NCBI RefSeq assembly: GCF_003054195.1 | Contig: NZ_QBKP01000019.1 | Coordinates: 22,783-86,782 of the forward strand | Origin: Gemmobacter caeni | GTDB lineage: Bacteria; Pseudomonadota; Alphaproteobacteria; Rhodobacterales; Rhodobacteraceae | Reading direction: 5' to 3' | DNA: 64,000 nucleotides | Shown: positions 1 through 10,226 of the stretch, piece by piece | Layout: each line of letters begins with the position of its first letter | How positions within the stretch are numbered: position 1 is the stretch's first letter | Notes under the pieces: model-generated | The model's database searches: none | Seen by the model: only the letters and a program-made list of their open reading frames with translations | Told to the model about the DNA's origin: nothing | Position numbers and translations under genes: made by a program

Positions 1-12
1 GCACAATTGCGC

Positions 13-441
13 TCAGGCTCGCGGAATATCGAAGCCGGGCGGGGCCAGCGTGAAGCCTTCGAACCGGAAACCGGGCGAGACGGTGCAGGACACCAGCGTC
101 CAGTCGCCGGTCGGGGCTGCCGCCTGCCAGTGATGGGCGGGCACGATGACCTGCGGCGCCTCGCCCGCCAGCACATCCGGCCCCAGCCGGATGTCGCGCG
201 CCGGTCCTTCGGTGGTTTCTGCCAGCGACAGGATCAGCGGTGCCCCGGCATGCCAGTGCCAGATCTCCGCTGCGTCCACCCGGTGCCAGTGGCTGCGCTC
301 GTCCGCTTGCAGCAGGAAATGAATGGCGGTGCCGCTGGGCCGGCCGGAGCTGGAGTCGTCGACCCAAGTCTGCCGATACCACCCGCCTTCGGGGTGAGGC
401 TCAAGCCCGAGGGCGGCGATGAGGCGTTGCGCTTCGGTCAT
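13..441 (-). CDS. Cupin family protein (DUF985-like)
   Basis: 142 residues, a small single-domain cupin. The sequence shows the family pattern: EGGWYRQTW near residue 19, [28 protein letters not shown] in the middle (metal-binding His residues), and a C-terminal [13 protein letters not shown] strand. Proteins of this family are 130-170 residues and mostly uncharacterised, some proposed to bind sugars or metals. The start at MTEAQR gives the usual family length; an upstream in-frame ATG adds 30 residues of non-cupin, Arg/Pro-rich sequence and is rejected. The start lies 41 bp inside the 3' end of the upstream pseudouridine synthase gene, so the two are probably co-transcribed and translationally coupled. 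Function inferred from family only. Confidence 0.85.
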   Translation of the reverse strand: MTEAQRLIAALGLEPHPEGGWYRQTWVDDSSSGRPSGTAIHFLLQADERSHWHRVDAAEIWHWHAGAPLILSLAETTEGPARDIRLGPDVLAGEAPQVIVPAHHWQAAAPTGDWTLVSCTVSPGFRFEGFTLAPPGFDIPRA

Positions 442-1030
442 GGCGGGGGCCTTTCGGATGCGGCTTGCGGTAGGGGGCGGCGGGCATCGGCACCTCGACC
501 TCACGCCATTCGCCGGGGGCGAGGTCCTCAATGCTCCAGTCGCCGACCGCCCAGCGGATCAGGCGCAGCGTCGGCAGGCCCACGGCGGCGGTCATCCGGC
601 GCACCTGGCGGTTCCGGCCCTCGCGCAGCGTCAGCTCGATCCAGGCGTCGGGCACCGATTTCCGTTCGCGGATCGGCGGCACGCGGGGCCAGAGCCAGTC
701 CGGCGCCGCAATTGCCCGCGCCGCAGCCGGGCGGGTCGGCCCGTCATTCAGCGTGACGCCCGCGCGCAGGGCAGCCAGCGCGGGTTCGTCCGGCACGCCC
801 TCGACCTGCGCGAGATAGGTCTTGGCCATGCGATGCGCCGGATCGGCGATCCGCGCCTGCAACCGCCCATCATCGGTCAGCAGGACCAGCCCCTCGCTGT
901 CGCGATCCAGCCGCCCGGCCGGGTAAACCCCCGCCACCGGCACCAGATCCGCCAGCGTCGCCCGACTGCCATCGCCGGAGAACTGACACATCACGTCGTA
1001 GGGTTTGTTCAGAAGGATAAGGCGCGCCAT
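401..1030 (-). CDS. rluE: Pseudouridine synthase, RsuA/RluE type
   Basis: 209 residues. Converts specific uridines of 23S rRNA to pseudouridine. The catalytic motif [14 protein letters not shown] (about residues 40-53) holds the conserved Asp, and the C-terminal [11 protein letters not shown] motif is typical of the RsuA/RluB/E/F branch. There is no N-terminal S4 domain, as in RluE, which favours 23S U2457-type specificity. The start [16 protein letters not shown] aligns with the family N-terminus; longer in-frame extensions upstream are Arg-rich and run into the zinT promoter. It is divergent from zinT, overlaps the cupin gene at its end, and has no sign of damage. The RluE assignment within the family is an inference from domain architecture. 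Confidence 0.85.
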   Translation of the reverse strand: MARLILLNKPYDVMCQFSGDGSRATLADLVPVAGVYPAGRLDRDSEGLVLLTDDGRLQARIADPAHRMAKTYLAQVEGVPDEPALAALRAGVTLNDGPTRPAAARAIAAPDWLWPRVPPIRERKSVPDAWIELTLREGRNRQVRRMTAAVGLPTLRLIRWAVGDWSIEDLAPGEWREVEVPMPAAPYRKPHPKGPRHDRSATPHRRPRA

Positions 1031-1116
1031 GGCCCGTTGTGCCACGGCAAGGGGCGGAAGGAAACCGTTGCATGGGGTTGCGCTGTCTGTTGGAGGCGGG
1101 TATCTCAAGCAGGATT

Positions 1117-1131
1117 TGTTATAAGATAACA
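1117..1131. promoter_or_regulatory. Zur operator upstream of zinT
   Basis: The sequence TGTTATAAGATAACA is a perfect 6-bp inverted repeat with a 3-bp spacer and differs at one position from the gammaproteobacterial-type Zur core TGTTATANTATAACA. It lies about 58 bp upstream of the ZinT start codon, where an operator overlapping the promoter is expected. Repression by zinc-loaded Zur and induction on zinc starvation follow from known zinT biology; binding here is inferred. Confidence 0.8.
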
Positions 1132-1188
1132 TATCAATACGCGACTCGACTGAAGACCAGAAGACAGCCCGGAATGAAGGAACAGGAC

Positions 1189-1851
1189 ATGCGGAAACAC
1201 TCAATGACCCGGATCGGGGCATTCGCCAGCCTGGCGATACTGGCGCTGGCCGCGCCCGCGGTTGCGCAGCAGAAGGCCCCCCATGACCACGGCCACGCGC
1301 ATGCGCATGCGGCGGATGATGCCGTCTACAAGGGCTATTTCGAAGACAGCCAGATTGCCGCAAGGGCACTGTCCGACTGGGAAGGTGACTGGCAATCGGT
1401 CTATCCGTTGCTGATGGGCGGGGCGCTGGACCCGGTGATGCAGCACAAGGCCGAACACGGTGAAAAGACCGCCGCTGACTACCGCGCCTATTACGAGACC
1501 GGATACAGGACCGACGTGGATCGGATCGAGATTCATGGCGACAAGGTGAGCTTTCACAGCGCAGCGGGCACGGTGTCGGGCAGCTATGCCGATGACGGCT
1601 ATGAAATCCTGACCTATGAGAAGGGCAATCGCGGTGTGCGCTATGTCTTCCGCAAAGTGGCGGGCGATGCCGGGGCGCCGGCCTTCATCCAGTTCAGCGA
1701 CCATGCCATCGCGCCGGTGAAGGCGGGGCATTATCACCTTTACTGGGGCAATGATCGCGCGGCGCTGCTGGAGGAATTGACCAACTGGCCCACCTATTAC
1801 CCCGCCGATCTGACGGAATCGCAGATCGTGGCCGAAATGCTGGCGCATTGA
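1189..1851 (+). CDS. zinT: ZinT/YodA family periplasmic zinc-binding protein
   Basis: 220 residues. ZinT scavenges zinc in the periplasm and hands it to the ZnuABC importer under zinc starvation. A signal peptide ([28 protein letters not shown]) is followed by a His-rich segment ([13 protein letters not shown]) and the ZinT domain, with [15 protein letters not shown] near the start, the [21 protein letters not shown] metal-site region, and the C-terminal NWPTYYP. The start was chosen because AAGGA lies 7 bp upstream; another ATG at 1174 would add five residues. A Zur box precedes the gene. A strong hairpin follows it. No znuABC is visible in the window. Confidence 0.92.
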   Translation: MRKHSMTRIGAFASLAILALAAPAVAQQKAPHDHGHAHAHAADDAVYKGYFEDSQIAARALSDWEGDWQSVYPLLMGGALDPVMQHKAEHGEKTAADYRAYYETGYRTDVDRIEIHGDKVSFHSAAGTVSGSYADDGYEILTYEKGNRGVRYVFRKVAGDAGAPAFIQFSDHAIAPVKAGHYHLYWGNDRAALLEELTNWPTYYPADLTESQIVAEMLAH

Positions 1852-1871
1852 GCGGGGCAAGCAGCAAAACG

Positions 1872-1899
1872 AAACGGGCGCCCCGCAGGGCGCCCGTTT
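1872..1899. terminator. Bidirectional terminator between zinT and eno
   Basis: A perfect 12-bp stem (AAACGGGCGCCC and its complement) with a 4-base CGCA loop between the converging zinT and eno genes. A-rich and T-rich stem ends allow intrinsic termination in both directions. Confidence 0.85.
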
Positions 1900-1920
1900 G
1901 CTATTTCCGGCAGAAGTGGC

Positions 1921-3240
<1,320 letters not shown>

Positions 3241-4140
3241 TTAGCGCGCGTCGCCCGGTGTGGGAAGGGATCGTTTGCGCAAACGCTCGCGTGCAAAGGC
3301 ATAAAGCCCCGATCCGATAATCAGCGCGGCCCCGGCAAGGGTCGGCAGGTCGGGGCTTTCGGCGAAGACCAAGATGCCGACGATCAGCGCGAAGACCAGC
3401 CGGGAATAGCGGAAGGGGGTGATGACCGACACTTCACCCAGTCGCATCGCCTGCACGATGGCCCAGTAGGCGGCGATGCCGAAGGCCAGTGCCCCCAGCA
3501 TGTAACCGGCTTCCGCAGGTGCGGGCATCCGCGCGCCGCCCGTGACCGCCAGCATCATCGGGCCCAGCAGGATCAGCGTCATGAAGCCCCAGGCCGAAAT
3601 CTGCGCCGTGCTGATATCGGCGGGAATGCGGCGTGTCGCCAGATCGCGCACGGACAGACCGACCACGGCCAGCACCGACCAGAGCGAGGCGAGGCGGAAG
3701 CCCTCGAACCCCGGCCGGATGATGATCATCACGCCGACAAAACCCACCAGAATGGCGCTCCACCGCCGCCAGCCGACCTTTTCCCCCAGAAACAGCGCCG
3801 CCCCCAGCGTCACCGCCAGCGGGGTGGCCTGAAAGATCGCGGTGGCGGTGGTGAGGGGCGTCAGTGCAAGCGCGGTGACAAAGCCCAGCGTGCCGGTCAT
3901 CTCGCCCAGATTGCGCAGCACCACGGCGGGATGCCAGAGGCGGCGGGTAAAGATGGGCTCCCCCCGGAACCGTGCGAAAAGGCCAAAGACCAGCCCGCCG
4001 GAGGTGCCGAGCATCAGCATGATCTGCCCGGTCGGCAGCCCCGCCGCCGCCCATTTGATAAACATGTCCTCGATGGCGAAACCCGCCATGGCCGCGACCA
4101 TCAGAAGGATGCCGCGCAGGTTGTCGCGGGTATCGGTCAT
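3241..4140 (-). CDS. DMT superfamily (EamA) transporter
   Basis: 299 residues with about ten hydrophobic segments arranged as two EamA repeats. The second repeat begins near residue 150 (LASLWSVLAVVGLSVRDLATRR). Drug/metabolite transporters of this family export amino acids, nucleobases or other metabolites across the inner membrane; the substrate cannot be read from sequence. The start MTDTRDNLRGILLMV fits the family; a much longer in-frame reading extends through the divergent neighbour and is a shadow. It sits 42 bp from enolase on the same strand but is unlikely to be functionally linked. A second DMT gene starts divergently 156 bp away. Confidence 0.85.
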   Translation of the reverse strand: MTDTRDNLRGILLMVAAMAGFAIEDMFIKWAAAGLPTGQIMLMLGTSGGLVFGLFARFRGEPIFTRRLWHPAVVLRNLGEMTGTLGFVTALALTPLTTATAIFQATPLAVTLGAALFLGEKVGWRRWSAILVGFVGVMIIIRPGFEGFRLASLWSVLAVVGLSVRDLATRRIPADISTAQISAWGFMTLILLGPMMLAVTGGARMPAPAEAGYMLGALAFGIAAYWAIVQAMRLGEVSVITPFRYSRLVFALIVGILVFAESPDLPTLAGAALIIGSGLYAFARERLRKRSLPTPGDAR

Positions 4141-4296
4141 CGCAGGCCCTTTCCGGTTTCTCCCGGCCAGAAGCCGTCCCGTCGATCTGTAGGGGAAGGC
4201 CACGGCAGTCTCCAGTGCCAAAGTGGCAAAGGAAGGGCCTTGCATCCGCCCGCGCCGCCCGCCACCACTGGCGCGGCGGGCACAGGAGACGGGCCG

Positions 4297-5178
4297 ATGG
4301 AAAAGAGAAGGCTGGACGGGCAGGGGCTGGCGATCCTGCTGGGCATCTCGCTGCTGCTTGCGGTGAACCAGGTCGTCGTGAAGCTGACCAACCAGGGCTT
4401 GCAGCCGGTATTCTTTGCCGGGCTGAGGTCCGCGCTGGCGGTGCCTTTCGTTGCGGGCTGGATGATCTGGCGCGGCAAGCCTCCGCGCTACACGCCCGGC
4501 ACGTTGCTGCCGGGCCTGCTGATCGGCGCGGTCTTCGCGCTGGAGTTCCTGTGCCTCTTTGTGGCGCTGGACCTCACGACCATCAGCCGCGCGGTCATCA
4601 TCTTCTACTCTATGCCGGTCTGGCTGGGCCTTGCCGCCCATTTCGGCCTGCCGGGAGAGCGGCTCAGCCCGCTGCGCGGGGTCGGCCTCGTGCTGGCCTT
4701 CGCGGGCACGGCCTGGGCCATTCTGGACCGGACGGGCAGCGGCGGGCAGGGCAGTCTTGCGGGGGATCTCTTCGCACTGGGCGGGGCGATCGGCTGGGCT
4801 GCCACGGCCTTTCTGGCCCGCAGGCCGCGCCTTGCCGCTGTCGGACCGGAGACGCAGCTTCTGTGGATGGTCGCGGTCTCGGCGCCGCTTTTGCTCATCA
4901 TCTCCCCGGCCTTCGGGCCGCTGATCCGCGAGATCCGGCCCGAACACTGGCTGTTGCTGGTGTTGCAGGCGGCGGTCGTGGTGGCGGGCGGCTTCATCAC
5001 CTGGCTCTGGCTGCTGTCGCGCTATTCCGCCGCCACGGTGGCGAGCTTCTCCTTCCTCACCCCGGTGCTGAGCCTGCTGTTCGGCTGGGCCCTGATGGGA
5101 GAGCATCTGGGGCCGTCGATTCTGGGATCGGCCGCACTGGTCGCGGCGGGAATCATCCTCGTCAACCGCCGCACCTGA
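4297..5178 (+). CDS. DMT superfamily (EamA) transporter
   Basis: 293 residues, ten predicted membrane helices in two EamA repeats (the second begins around GDLFALGGAIGWAATAFLARR). It has the typical C-terminal TPVLSLLFGWALMGEHL motif, in which a Pro and a Glu are conserved in the family. The start MEKRRLDGQG has CAGGAG about 10 bp upstream. It is divergent from the other EamA gene, with which it shares only modest similarity, so this is not a recent duplication. The substrate is unknown. The 537 bp after it contain no gene. Confidence 0.87.
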   Translation: MEKRRLDGQGLAILLGISLLLAVNQVVVKLTNQGLQPVFFAGLRSALAVPFVAGWMIWRGKPPRYTPGTLLPGLLIGAVFALEFLCLFVALDLTTISRAVIIFYSMPVWLGLAAHFGLPGERLSPLRGVGLVLAFAGTAWAILDRTGSGGQGSLAGDLFALGGAIGWAATAFLARRPRLAAVGPETQLLWMVAVSAPLLLIISPAFGPLIREIRPEHWLLLVLQAAVVVAGGFITWLWLLSRYSAATVASFSFLTPVLSLLFGWALMGEHLGPSILGSAALVAAGIILVNRRT

Positions 5179-5283
5179 GCCGCGGGCAGGTCGGGCAGGG
5201 TGTCGCAGTCAGGTCACACCCGCATGACGCGGCGGCAGGCGTCTTTGGGGGCCTGATATCGGGTGACGCTGGGTAAGGGAAAG

Positions 5284-5434
5284 TTTTCCACAGTTCAGGT
5301 GCCCCGGCAGAACCCGCCGGGAACCTGCCGGATTTCCGGGCTTTTCACCGTCCCGCCCCGGATCATCCGCAAGCCATCCCCTGTTTCATCCACAGCAGGC
5401 TGAGTCGCCGCGCGCATCTATCCGTTGTGGGTAA
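5284..5434. promoter_or_regulatory. DnaA-box-like sites upstream of nrdJ
   Basis: Three 9-mers each differ by one base from TTATCCACA: TTTTCCACA at 5284-5292, TCATCCACA at 5386-5394, and TTACCCACA on the minus strand at 5426-5434. The stretch 5179-5715 has no coding gene and leads into nrdJ. DnaA controls ribonucleotide reductase genes in other bacteria, so a regulatory role is plausible. One-mismatch matches are common by chance, so this is tentative. Confidence 0.35.
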
Positions 5435-5528
5435 ATTTCCCGTCAACACAAATTAGCGGCCCCGGCGGCTGATTTTTCCGTTGATCGACCCCGGGATTTC
5501 CGACAATTTGTCGTCGCAGCGTCATGAG

Positions 5529-5544
5529 ACACCAAATCTGGTGT
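5529..5544. promoter_or_regulatory. Candidate NrdR box upstream of nrdJ
   Basis: ACACCAAATCTGGTGT is a 16-bp inverted repeat with the ACAC-N8-GTGT spacing of NrdR boxes; the full palindrome GACACCA/TGGTGTC runs 5528-5545. NrdR boxes usually come in pairs about three helical turns apart. The only nearby partner candidate is the palindrome CGACAATTTGTCG at 5501-5513, centred about 30 bp upstream, which matches the consensus poorly. The location, 171 bp before the nrdJ start, is suitable. Confidence 0.5.
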
Positions 5545-5715
5545 CAGCGGGGCCGCTCTGAGGAAAATGCCACAAGATGCGCGAGGCCATGCCCGCGCGC
5601 CCTTCCGCCAAACCGGAAGGCTGGCCCTCTTTGCGTCCGGCCCGATGCGATGCCGCACAATGATAACCGGCGGGAAACCCGCCAGATGCAGATGTGACAA
5701 AGGACGGCGGGGCCA

Positions 5716-8700
5716 ATGAAGATCGAGCGGAAGTTCACGACGGAAACCACCGGCGCATACGGCGCCATGTCCTTCTCGACCACCACCTCTGAAATCCGCA
5801 ACCCGGATGGCAAGGTGGTGTTCCGCAATGAGGCGGTCGAGGTTCCGGAGGGCTGGAGCCAGGTTGCCTCGGACGTTCTGGCGCAGAAATACTTCCGTAA
5901 GGCCGGGGTTCCGGCGATCCTGAAGCGCGTGAAGGAAAAGGGCGTGCCCGAATTCCTGTGGCGCTCGGTTCCCGATTCCGAGGCGCTGGCCGCACTGCCC
6001 GAAGACGCCCGTTTCGGTGGCGAGACCTCGGCCAAGCAGGTCTTCGATCGTCTGGCGGGCGCCTGGGCCTACTGGGGCTGGAAGGGCGGCTATTTCACCT
6101 CTGAATCCGATGCCCGCGCCTATTATGATGAAATGCGCTTCATGCTGGCCCGCCAGATGGCGGCGCCGAACTCGCCCCAGTGGTTCAACACCGGCCTGCA
6201 CTGGGCCTATGGCATCGACGGCCCCGGCCAGGGCCATTTCTATGTCGATTACAAATCCGGCAAACTGACCCGCTCGGACAGCGCCTATGAACATCCGCAG
6301 CCCCATGCCTGCTTCATCCAGTCGGTCAGCGATGATCTGGTGAACGAGGGCGGCATCATGGACCTCTGGGTCCGCGAGGCGCGTCTGTTCAAATACGGCT
6401 CGGGCACCGGCACCAACTTCTCGTCGCTGCGCGGCGAGGGTGAGAAACTGTCGGGCGGCGGCAAGTCGTCGGGCCTGATGGGCTTCCTCAAGATCGGGGA
6501 CCGCGCGGCGGGCGCCATCAAATCGGGCGGCACCACGCGCCGCGCCGCCAAAATGGTGATCTGCGACATGGATCACCCGGACATTGAGGAATTCATCAAC
6601 TGGAAAGTCATCGAAGAGCAGAAGGTCGCCAGCCTCGTGGCCGGCTCCAAGATGCACGAACAGCACCTGAACGCGATCTTCGCCGCAATCCGTGGCTGGG
6701 ACGGCAGTGTGACCGACGCCTGCGATGCCACCAAAAACGAGGCGCTGAAAACCGCGATCCGTGCCGCCAAGAAGGCGATGATCCCGGAAACCTATATCAA
6801 CCGCGTGCTGCAATATGCGCGGCAGGGTTTCGACAGCATCGAATTCCCGACCTATGACACCGATTGGGATTCGGAAGCCTATATCTCGGTCTCCGGCCAG
6901 AACTCCAACAACTCGGTCCGCGTCACCGATGCCTTCCTGCAAGCGGTGAAGGACGATGCCGACTGGGCGCTGGTGCGCCGCACCGATGGCAAGACCGCCA
7001 AGACGGTGAAAGCGCGCGAGCTTTGGGATCAGGTCGGCCATGCCGCATGGGCCTGCGCCGATCCGGGCATCCAGTTCCACGATACCGTCAACGCCTGGCA
7101 CACCTGCCCGGAAGATGGCCCGATCCGCGGCTCGAACCCCTGTTCGGAATACATGTTCCTCGATGACACGGCCTGCAACCTTGCCTCGATGAACCTGTTG
7201 ACCTTCTTCAGCGAGGGTCGGTTCGACGCGACCGCCTATATGCATGCGACGCGCCTCTGGACCGTGACGCTGGAAATCAGCGTGATGATGGCGCAGTTCC
7301 CGTCGAAGGAAATCGCGCAACTGTCCTATGATTTCCGCACGCTGGGCCTTGGCTATGCCAATATCGGCGGTCTCTTGATGAACATGGGTCTGGGCTACGA
7401 CTCGACCGAGGGCCGCGCGCTCTGTGGGGCGCTGACCGCGCTGATGACCGGCGTGACTTACGCCACCAGCGCCGAAATGGCGGGCGAGCTGGGGGCTTTC
7501 GCGGGCTACAGCCGCAATGCCGCGCATATGCTGCGCGTCATCCGCAACCACCGCCGCGCGGCCTATGGCCATGTCTCGGGCTATGAGGCGGTGAACGTCT
7601 CGCCCGTGGCGCTGGATGCCGCCAACTGCCCGGATGCTGAACTGGTGACGCTGGCGAAATCGGCCTGGGACGAGGCGCTGAGCCTTGGTGAAAAGCACGG
7701 CTACCGCAACGCCCAGACCACCGTCATTGCCCCCACCGGAACCATCGGTCTGGTGATGGATTGCGATACCACCGGGATCGAGCCGGATTTCGCGCTGGTG
7801 AAGTTCAAGAAACTGGCTGGCGGCGGCTATTTCAAGATCATCAACCAGTCGGTTCCGGCGGCGCTGGAAACGCTGGGCTATTCCTCGGGTCAGATCGCGG
7901 AAATCGTGGCTTACGCCGTGGGCCATGCCAGCCTCGGCAATTGCGCGGGCATCAACCATACCGCGCTGATCGGCCACGGCTTCGGCCCGCGCGAGATCGA
8001 GAAGATCGAGGCGGCGCTGCCGTCCGCCTTCGACATCCGCTTTGTCTTCAACCAGTGGACGCTGGGCGAGGAGTTCTGCCAGAAGACCCTTGGCATCCCG
8101 GCCGACAAGCTGAACGATCCGGGCTTTGACCTGCTGCGCCACCTTGGCTTCACCAAGGCGCAGATCGACGCTGCCAATGACCATGTTTGCGGCACCATGA
8201 CGCTGGAAGGCGCGCCCTTCCTCAGGGCCGAACATCTGCCGGTCTTCGATTGCGCCAACCCCTGCGGCAAGAAGGGCAAGCGCTTCCTGTCGGTCGAAAG
8301 CCACATCACCATGATGGCGGCGGCGCAGAGCTTCATCTCGGGCGCGATTTCCAAGACGATCAACATGCCGAATTCGGCCTCGATCGAGGAAACGCTGGCG
8401 GCTTATGAACTGTCGCATTCGCTTGGCATCAAGGCCAATGCGCTCTATCGCGACGGATCGAAACTGTCGCAGCCGCTGGCTGCCGCGCTGGTCGAGGATG
8501 ACGAGGAAGTCGAGGAAATCCTCGCCACCGGCACCCCGCAGGAAAAGGCCATCGTGCTGGCCGAGAAGATCATCGAAAAGGTGGTCGTGAAGGAAATCGT
8601 GCGCAGCCACCGCGAAAAGCTGCCGGAACGCCGCAAGGGCTATACCCAGAAGGCGGTTGTGGGCGGCCACAAGGTCTATCTGCGCACCGGCGAATATCAG

Positions 8701-9405
8701 GACGGCAGCCTTGGCGAAATTTTCATCGACATGCACAAGGAAGGCGCGGGCTTCCGGGCGATGATGAACAACTTCGCCATCGCGGTCTCGGTTGGCCTGC
8801 AATACGGCGTACCGCTGGAGGAGTTTGTTGACGCCTTCACCTTCACCAAGTTCGAACCGGCGGGCATGGTGCAGGGCAATGACTCGATCAAGAACGCGAC
8901 GTCCATTCTGGACTATGTGTTCCGCGAACTGGCTGTCAGCTATCTCGACCGCACCGATCTAGCCCATGTCGCCCCCAAGGGAGCGTCGTTCGATGAGCTT
9001 GGTGGCGGCGTGGCCGAAGGCAAGCGCGACACCAATCTGGAGCCGGTGAGCGAAAGCGCCGCCTCCAAATCGCTGGAGGTGCTGCGGCAGATCTCCTCGA
9101 CCGGCTATCTGCGCAAGCGGCTGCCGAAAGAGCTTGTGGTGCTGCAAGGCGGCATGGGCGCCACCGCGCTGGGCGGCGATCCGGCGGCGGTCAACATGCT
9201 GATGCCCGACGCGACCCGCGCCACCGGCACCATGGGCGCGACGACCGCGCTGGCCTCCGGCTCGGTCTCGCTGGATGCGCGCACCAAGGCGAAGATGCAG
9301 GGCTACGAAGGCGACCCCTGCGGCGAATGCGGCAACTACACGCTGGTCCGCAACGGCACCTGCATGAAGTGCAACACCTGCGGCGGCACCAGCGGCTGTA
9401 GCTGA
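5716..9405 (+). CDS. nrdJ: Adenosylcobalamin-dependent (class II) ribonucleotide reductase
   Basis: 1229 residues. Reduces ribonucleotides to deoxyribonucleotides using adenosylcobalamin to make the thiyl radical, so it needs no oxygen and no iron-radical subunit. Visible: [10 protein letters not shown] substrate-loop motif near residue 152, [23 protein letters not shown] with radical-site residues near 475, [20 protein letters not shown] near 675, [16 protein letters not shown] near 880, and a C-terminal [18 protein letters not shown] zinc-ribbon/redox-Cys tail. Length and architecture match alphaproteobacterial NrdJ. No intein or frameshift. It is monocistronic and ends in a strong terminator. 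Its position next to the cobalamin cluster puts the main user of the cofactor beside its producers. Confidence 0.97.
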   Translation: MKIERKFTTETTGAYGAMSFSTTTSEIRNPDGKVVFRNEAVEVPEGWSQVASDVLAQKYFRKAGVPAILKRVKEKGVPEFLWRSVPDSEALAALPEDARFGGETSAKQVFDRLAGAWAYWGWKGGYFTSESDARAYYDEMRFMLARQMAAPNSPQWFNTGLHWAYGIDGPGQGHFYVDYKSGKLTRSDSAYEHPQPHACFIQSVSDDLVNEGGIMDLWVREARLFKYGSGTGTNFSSLRGEGEKLSGGGKSSGLMGFLKIGDRAAGAIKSGGTTRRAAKMVICDMDHPDIEEFINWKVIEEQKVASLVAGSKMHEQHLNAIFAAIRGWDGSVTDACDATKNEALKTAIRAAKKAMIPETYINRVLQYARQGFDSIEFPTYDTDWDSEAYISVSGQNSNNSVRVTDAFLQAVKDDADWALVRRTDGKTAKTVKARELWDQVGHAAWACADPGIQFHDTVNAWHTCPEDGPIRGSNPCSEYMFLDDTACNLASMNLLTFFSEGRFDATAYMHATRLWTVTLEISVMMAQFPSKEIAQLSYDFRTLGLGYANIGGLLMNMGLGYDSTEGRALCGALTALMTGVTYATSAEMAGELGAFAGYSRNAAHMLRVIRNHRRAAYGHVSGYEAVNVSPVALDAANCPDAELVTLAKSAWDEALSLGEKHGYRNAQTTVIAPTGTIGLVMDCDTTGIEPDFALVKFKKLAGGGYFKIINQSVPAALETLGYSSGQIAEIVAYAVGHASLGNCAGINHTALIGHGFGPREIEKIEAALPSAFDIRFVFNQWTLGEEFCQKTLGIPADKLNDPGFDLLRHLGFTKAQIDAANDHVCGTMTLEGAPFLRAEHLPVFDCANPCGKKGKRFLSVESHITMMAAAQSFISGAISKTINMPNSASIEETLAAYELSHSLGIKANALYRDGSKLSQPLAAALVEDDEEVEEILATGTPQEKAIVLAEKIIEKVVVKEIVRSHREKLPERRKGYTQKAVVGGHKVYLRTGEYQDGSLGEIFIDMHKEGAGFRAMMNNFAIAVSVGLQYGVPLEEFVDAFTFTKFEPAGMVQGNDSIKNATSILDYVFRELAVSYLDRTDLAHVAPKGASFDELGGGVAEGKRDTNLEPVSESAASKSLEVLRQISSTGYLRKRLPKELVVLQGGMGATALGGDPAAVNMLMPDATRATGTMGATTALASGSVSLDARTKAKMQGYEGDPCGECGNYTLVRNGTCMKCNTCGGTSGCS

Positions 9406-9428
9406 CCCGCTGTCGGGCGCAGAAAACG

Positions 9429-9459
9429 AAAGGCGCGAACCGGAGAGGTTCGCGCCTTT
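9429..9459. terminator. Terminator between nrdJ and cobA
   Basis: A 13-bp perfect stem (AAAGGCGCGAACC and complement) with a 5-base loop, followed by T's. It lies between the converging nrdJ and cobA ends and can act in both directions. Confidence 0.88.
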
Positions 9460-9506
9460 TCAATTTGTTGCGCCTGCTTTCTCGTGTAGTGGATGAAGCG
9501 AGGGTC

Positions 9507-10226
9507 TCACGCCTCCGCCAGCGGTCCATAGAGGATCAGCGCCGGGCTGGTGGATTCTGTGCCATCCAGATGGGCGGCGAGGCTGGCGACGGTGAAGCGT
9601 TCCAGCCGTTCCTCGGCAGTGCTGACGCCATGGGCCAGCAGCGCGGGGGTCTCGGGCGGCAGGCCATGGGCGATCAGCGCGGCGGCCAGTTCGGGGAAGG
9701 TGCGCTTGCCCATGTAGATCACCGTTGTCGCGCCGGGGTCGGCCAGCGCGGGCCAGTTCAGCGTTTCGGGCAGGCCGCCTGTCACATCGGCGCCGGTCAG
9801 GAACTGCACCCGCCGCGCGGTCAGCCGCCGGGTCAGCGGGATCGCCGCCGCCGCCGCCGCCGCCGAGGCCGAGGTGACGCCGGGCACGATTTCAAACCTG
9901 ATGCCCGCGTCGCGCAGCGCGGTCATTTCTTCCTCCAGCCGCCCGAAGATGCCCGCATCGCCGGATTTCAGCCGCACCACCTGGGCACCCGCCTGCGCAT
10001 AGTCGACCAGCAGGCGGTTCACATGCTCCTGCCGGGCCGAGGGCCGCCCGGCGCGCTTGCCGACCGAAACCAGATCCGCGTCGGCCCGCGCCAGATCGAG
10101 GATCGGCCCCGAGGACAGATCGTCATACAGCACCACATCGGCGGCCCCGAGCCGTTTCACCGCCTTCACGGTCATCAGGTCCGGGTCGCCGGGGCCGGAG
10201 GATACGAAGGTGACGAAGCCGGTCAT
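9507..10226 (-). CDS. cobA: Uroporphyrinogen-III C-methyltransferase (SUMT)
   Basis: 239 residues. Methylates uroporphyrinogen III at C2 and C7 with SAM to give precorrin-2, the branch point into cobalamin and siroheme. It has the tetrapyrrole methylase fold: VSSGPGDPDLMTVKA near the N-terminus, RLKSGDAGIFGRLEEE around residue 87, VPGVTSASAAAAAAAIPLTRR near 119, and TVIYMGKRT near 168. A run of GCC codons gives seven alanines. It is the last gene of the minus-strand cob series and overlaps cobB by 4 bp. It is a stand-alone SUMT with no CysG dehydrogenase domain. Confidence 0.94.
   Translation of the reverse strand: MTGFVTFVSSGPGDPDLMTVKAVKRLGAADVVLYDDLSSGPILDLARADADLVSVGKRAGRPSARQEHVNRLLVDYAQAGAQVVRLKSGDAGIFGRLEEEMTALRDAGIRFEIVPGVTSASAAAAAAAIPLTRRLTARRVQFLTGADVTGGLPETLNWPALADPGATTVIYMGKRTFPELAAALIAHGLPPETPALLAHGVSTAEERLERFTVASLAAHLDGTESTSPALILYGPLAEA

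Noticed and set aside
5179..5715. Possible chromosome replication origin because of DnaA-box-like sites
   Set aside because: Only three imperfect boxes, no AT-rich unwinding region and none of the usual neighbours such as dnaA, dnaN, hemE or parA.
5443..8802. A 1119-residue open frame antisense to nrdJ
   Set aside because: It is a shadow of the high-GC coding strand: no start context, no recognisable domain, and nrdJ on the other strand is complete and conserved.
9843..9868. GCC trinucleotide repeats
   Set aside because: They lie in frame within cobA and encode an alanine run in a helix; seven alanines occur in a conserved region, so it is not a contingency locus on present evidence.
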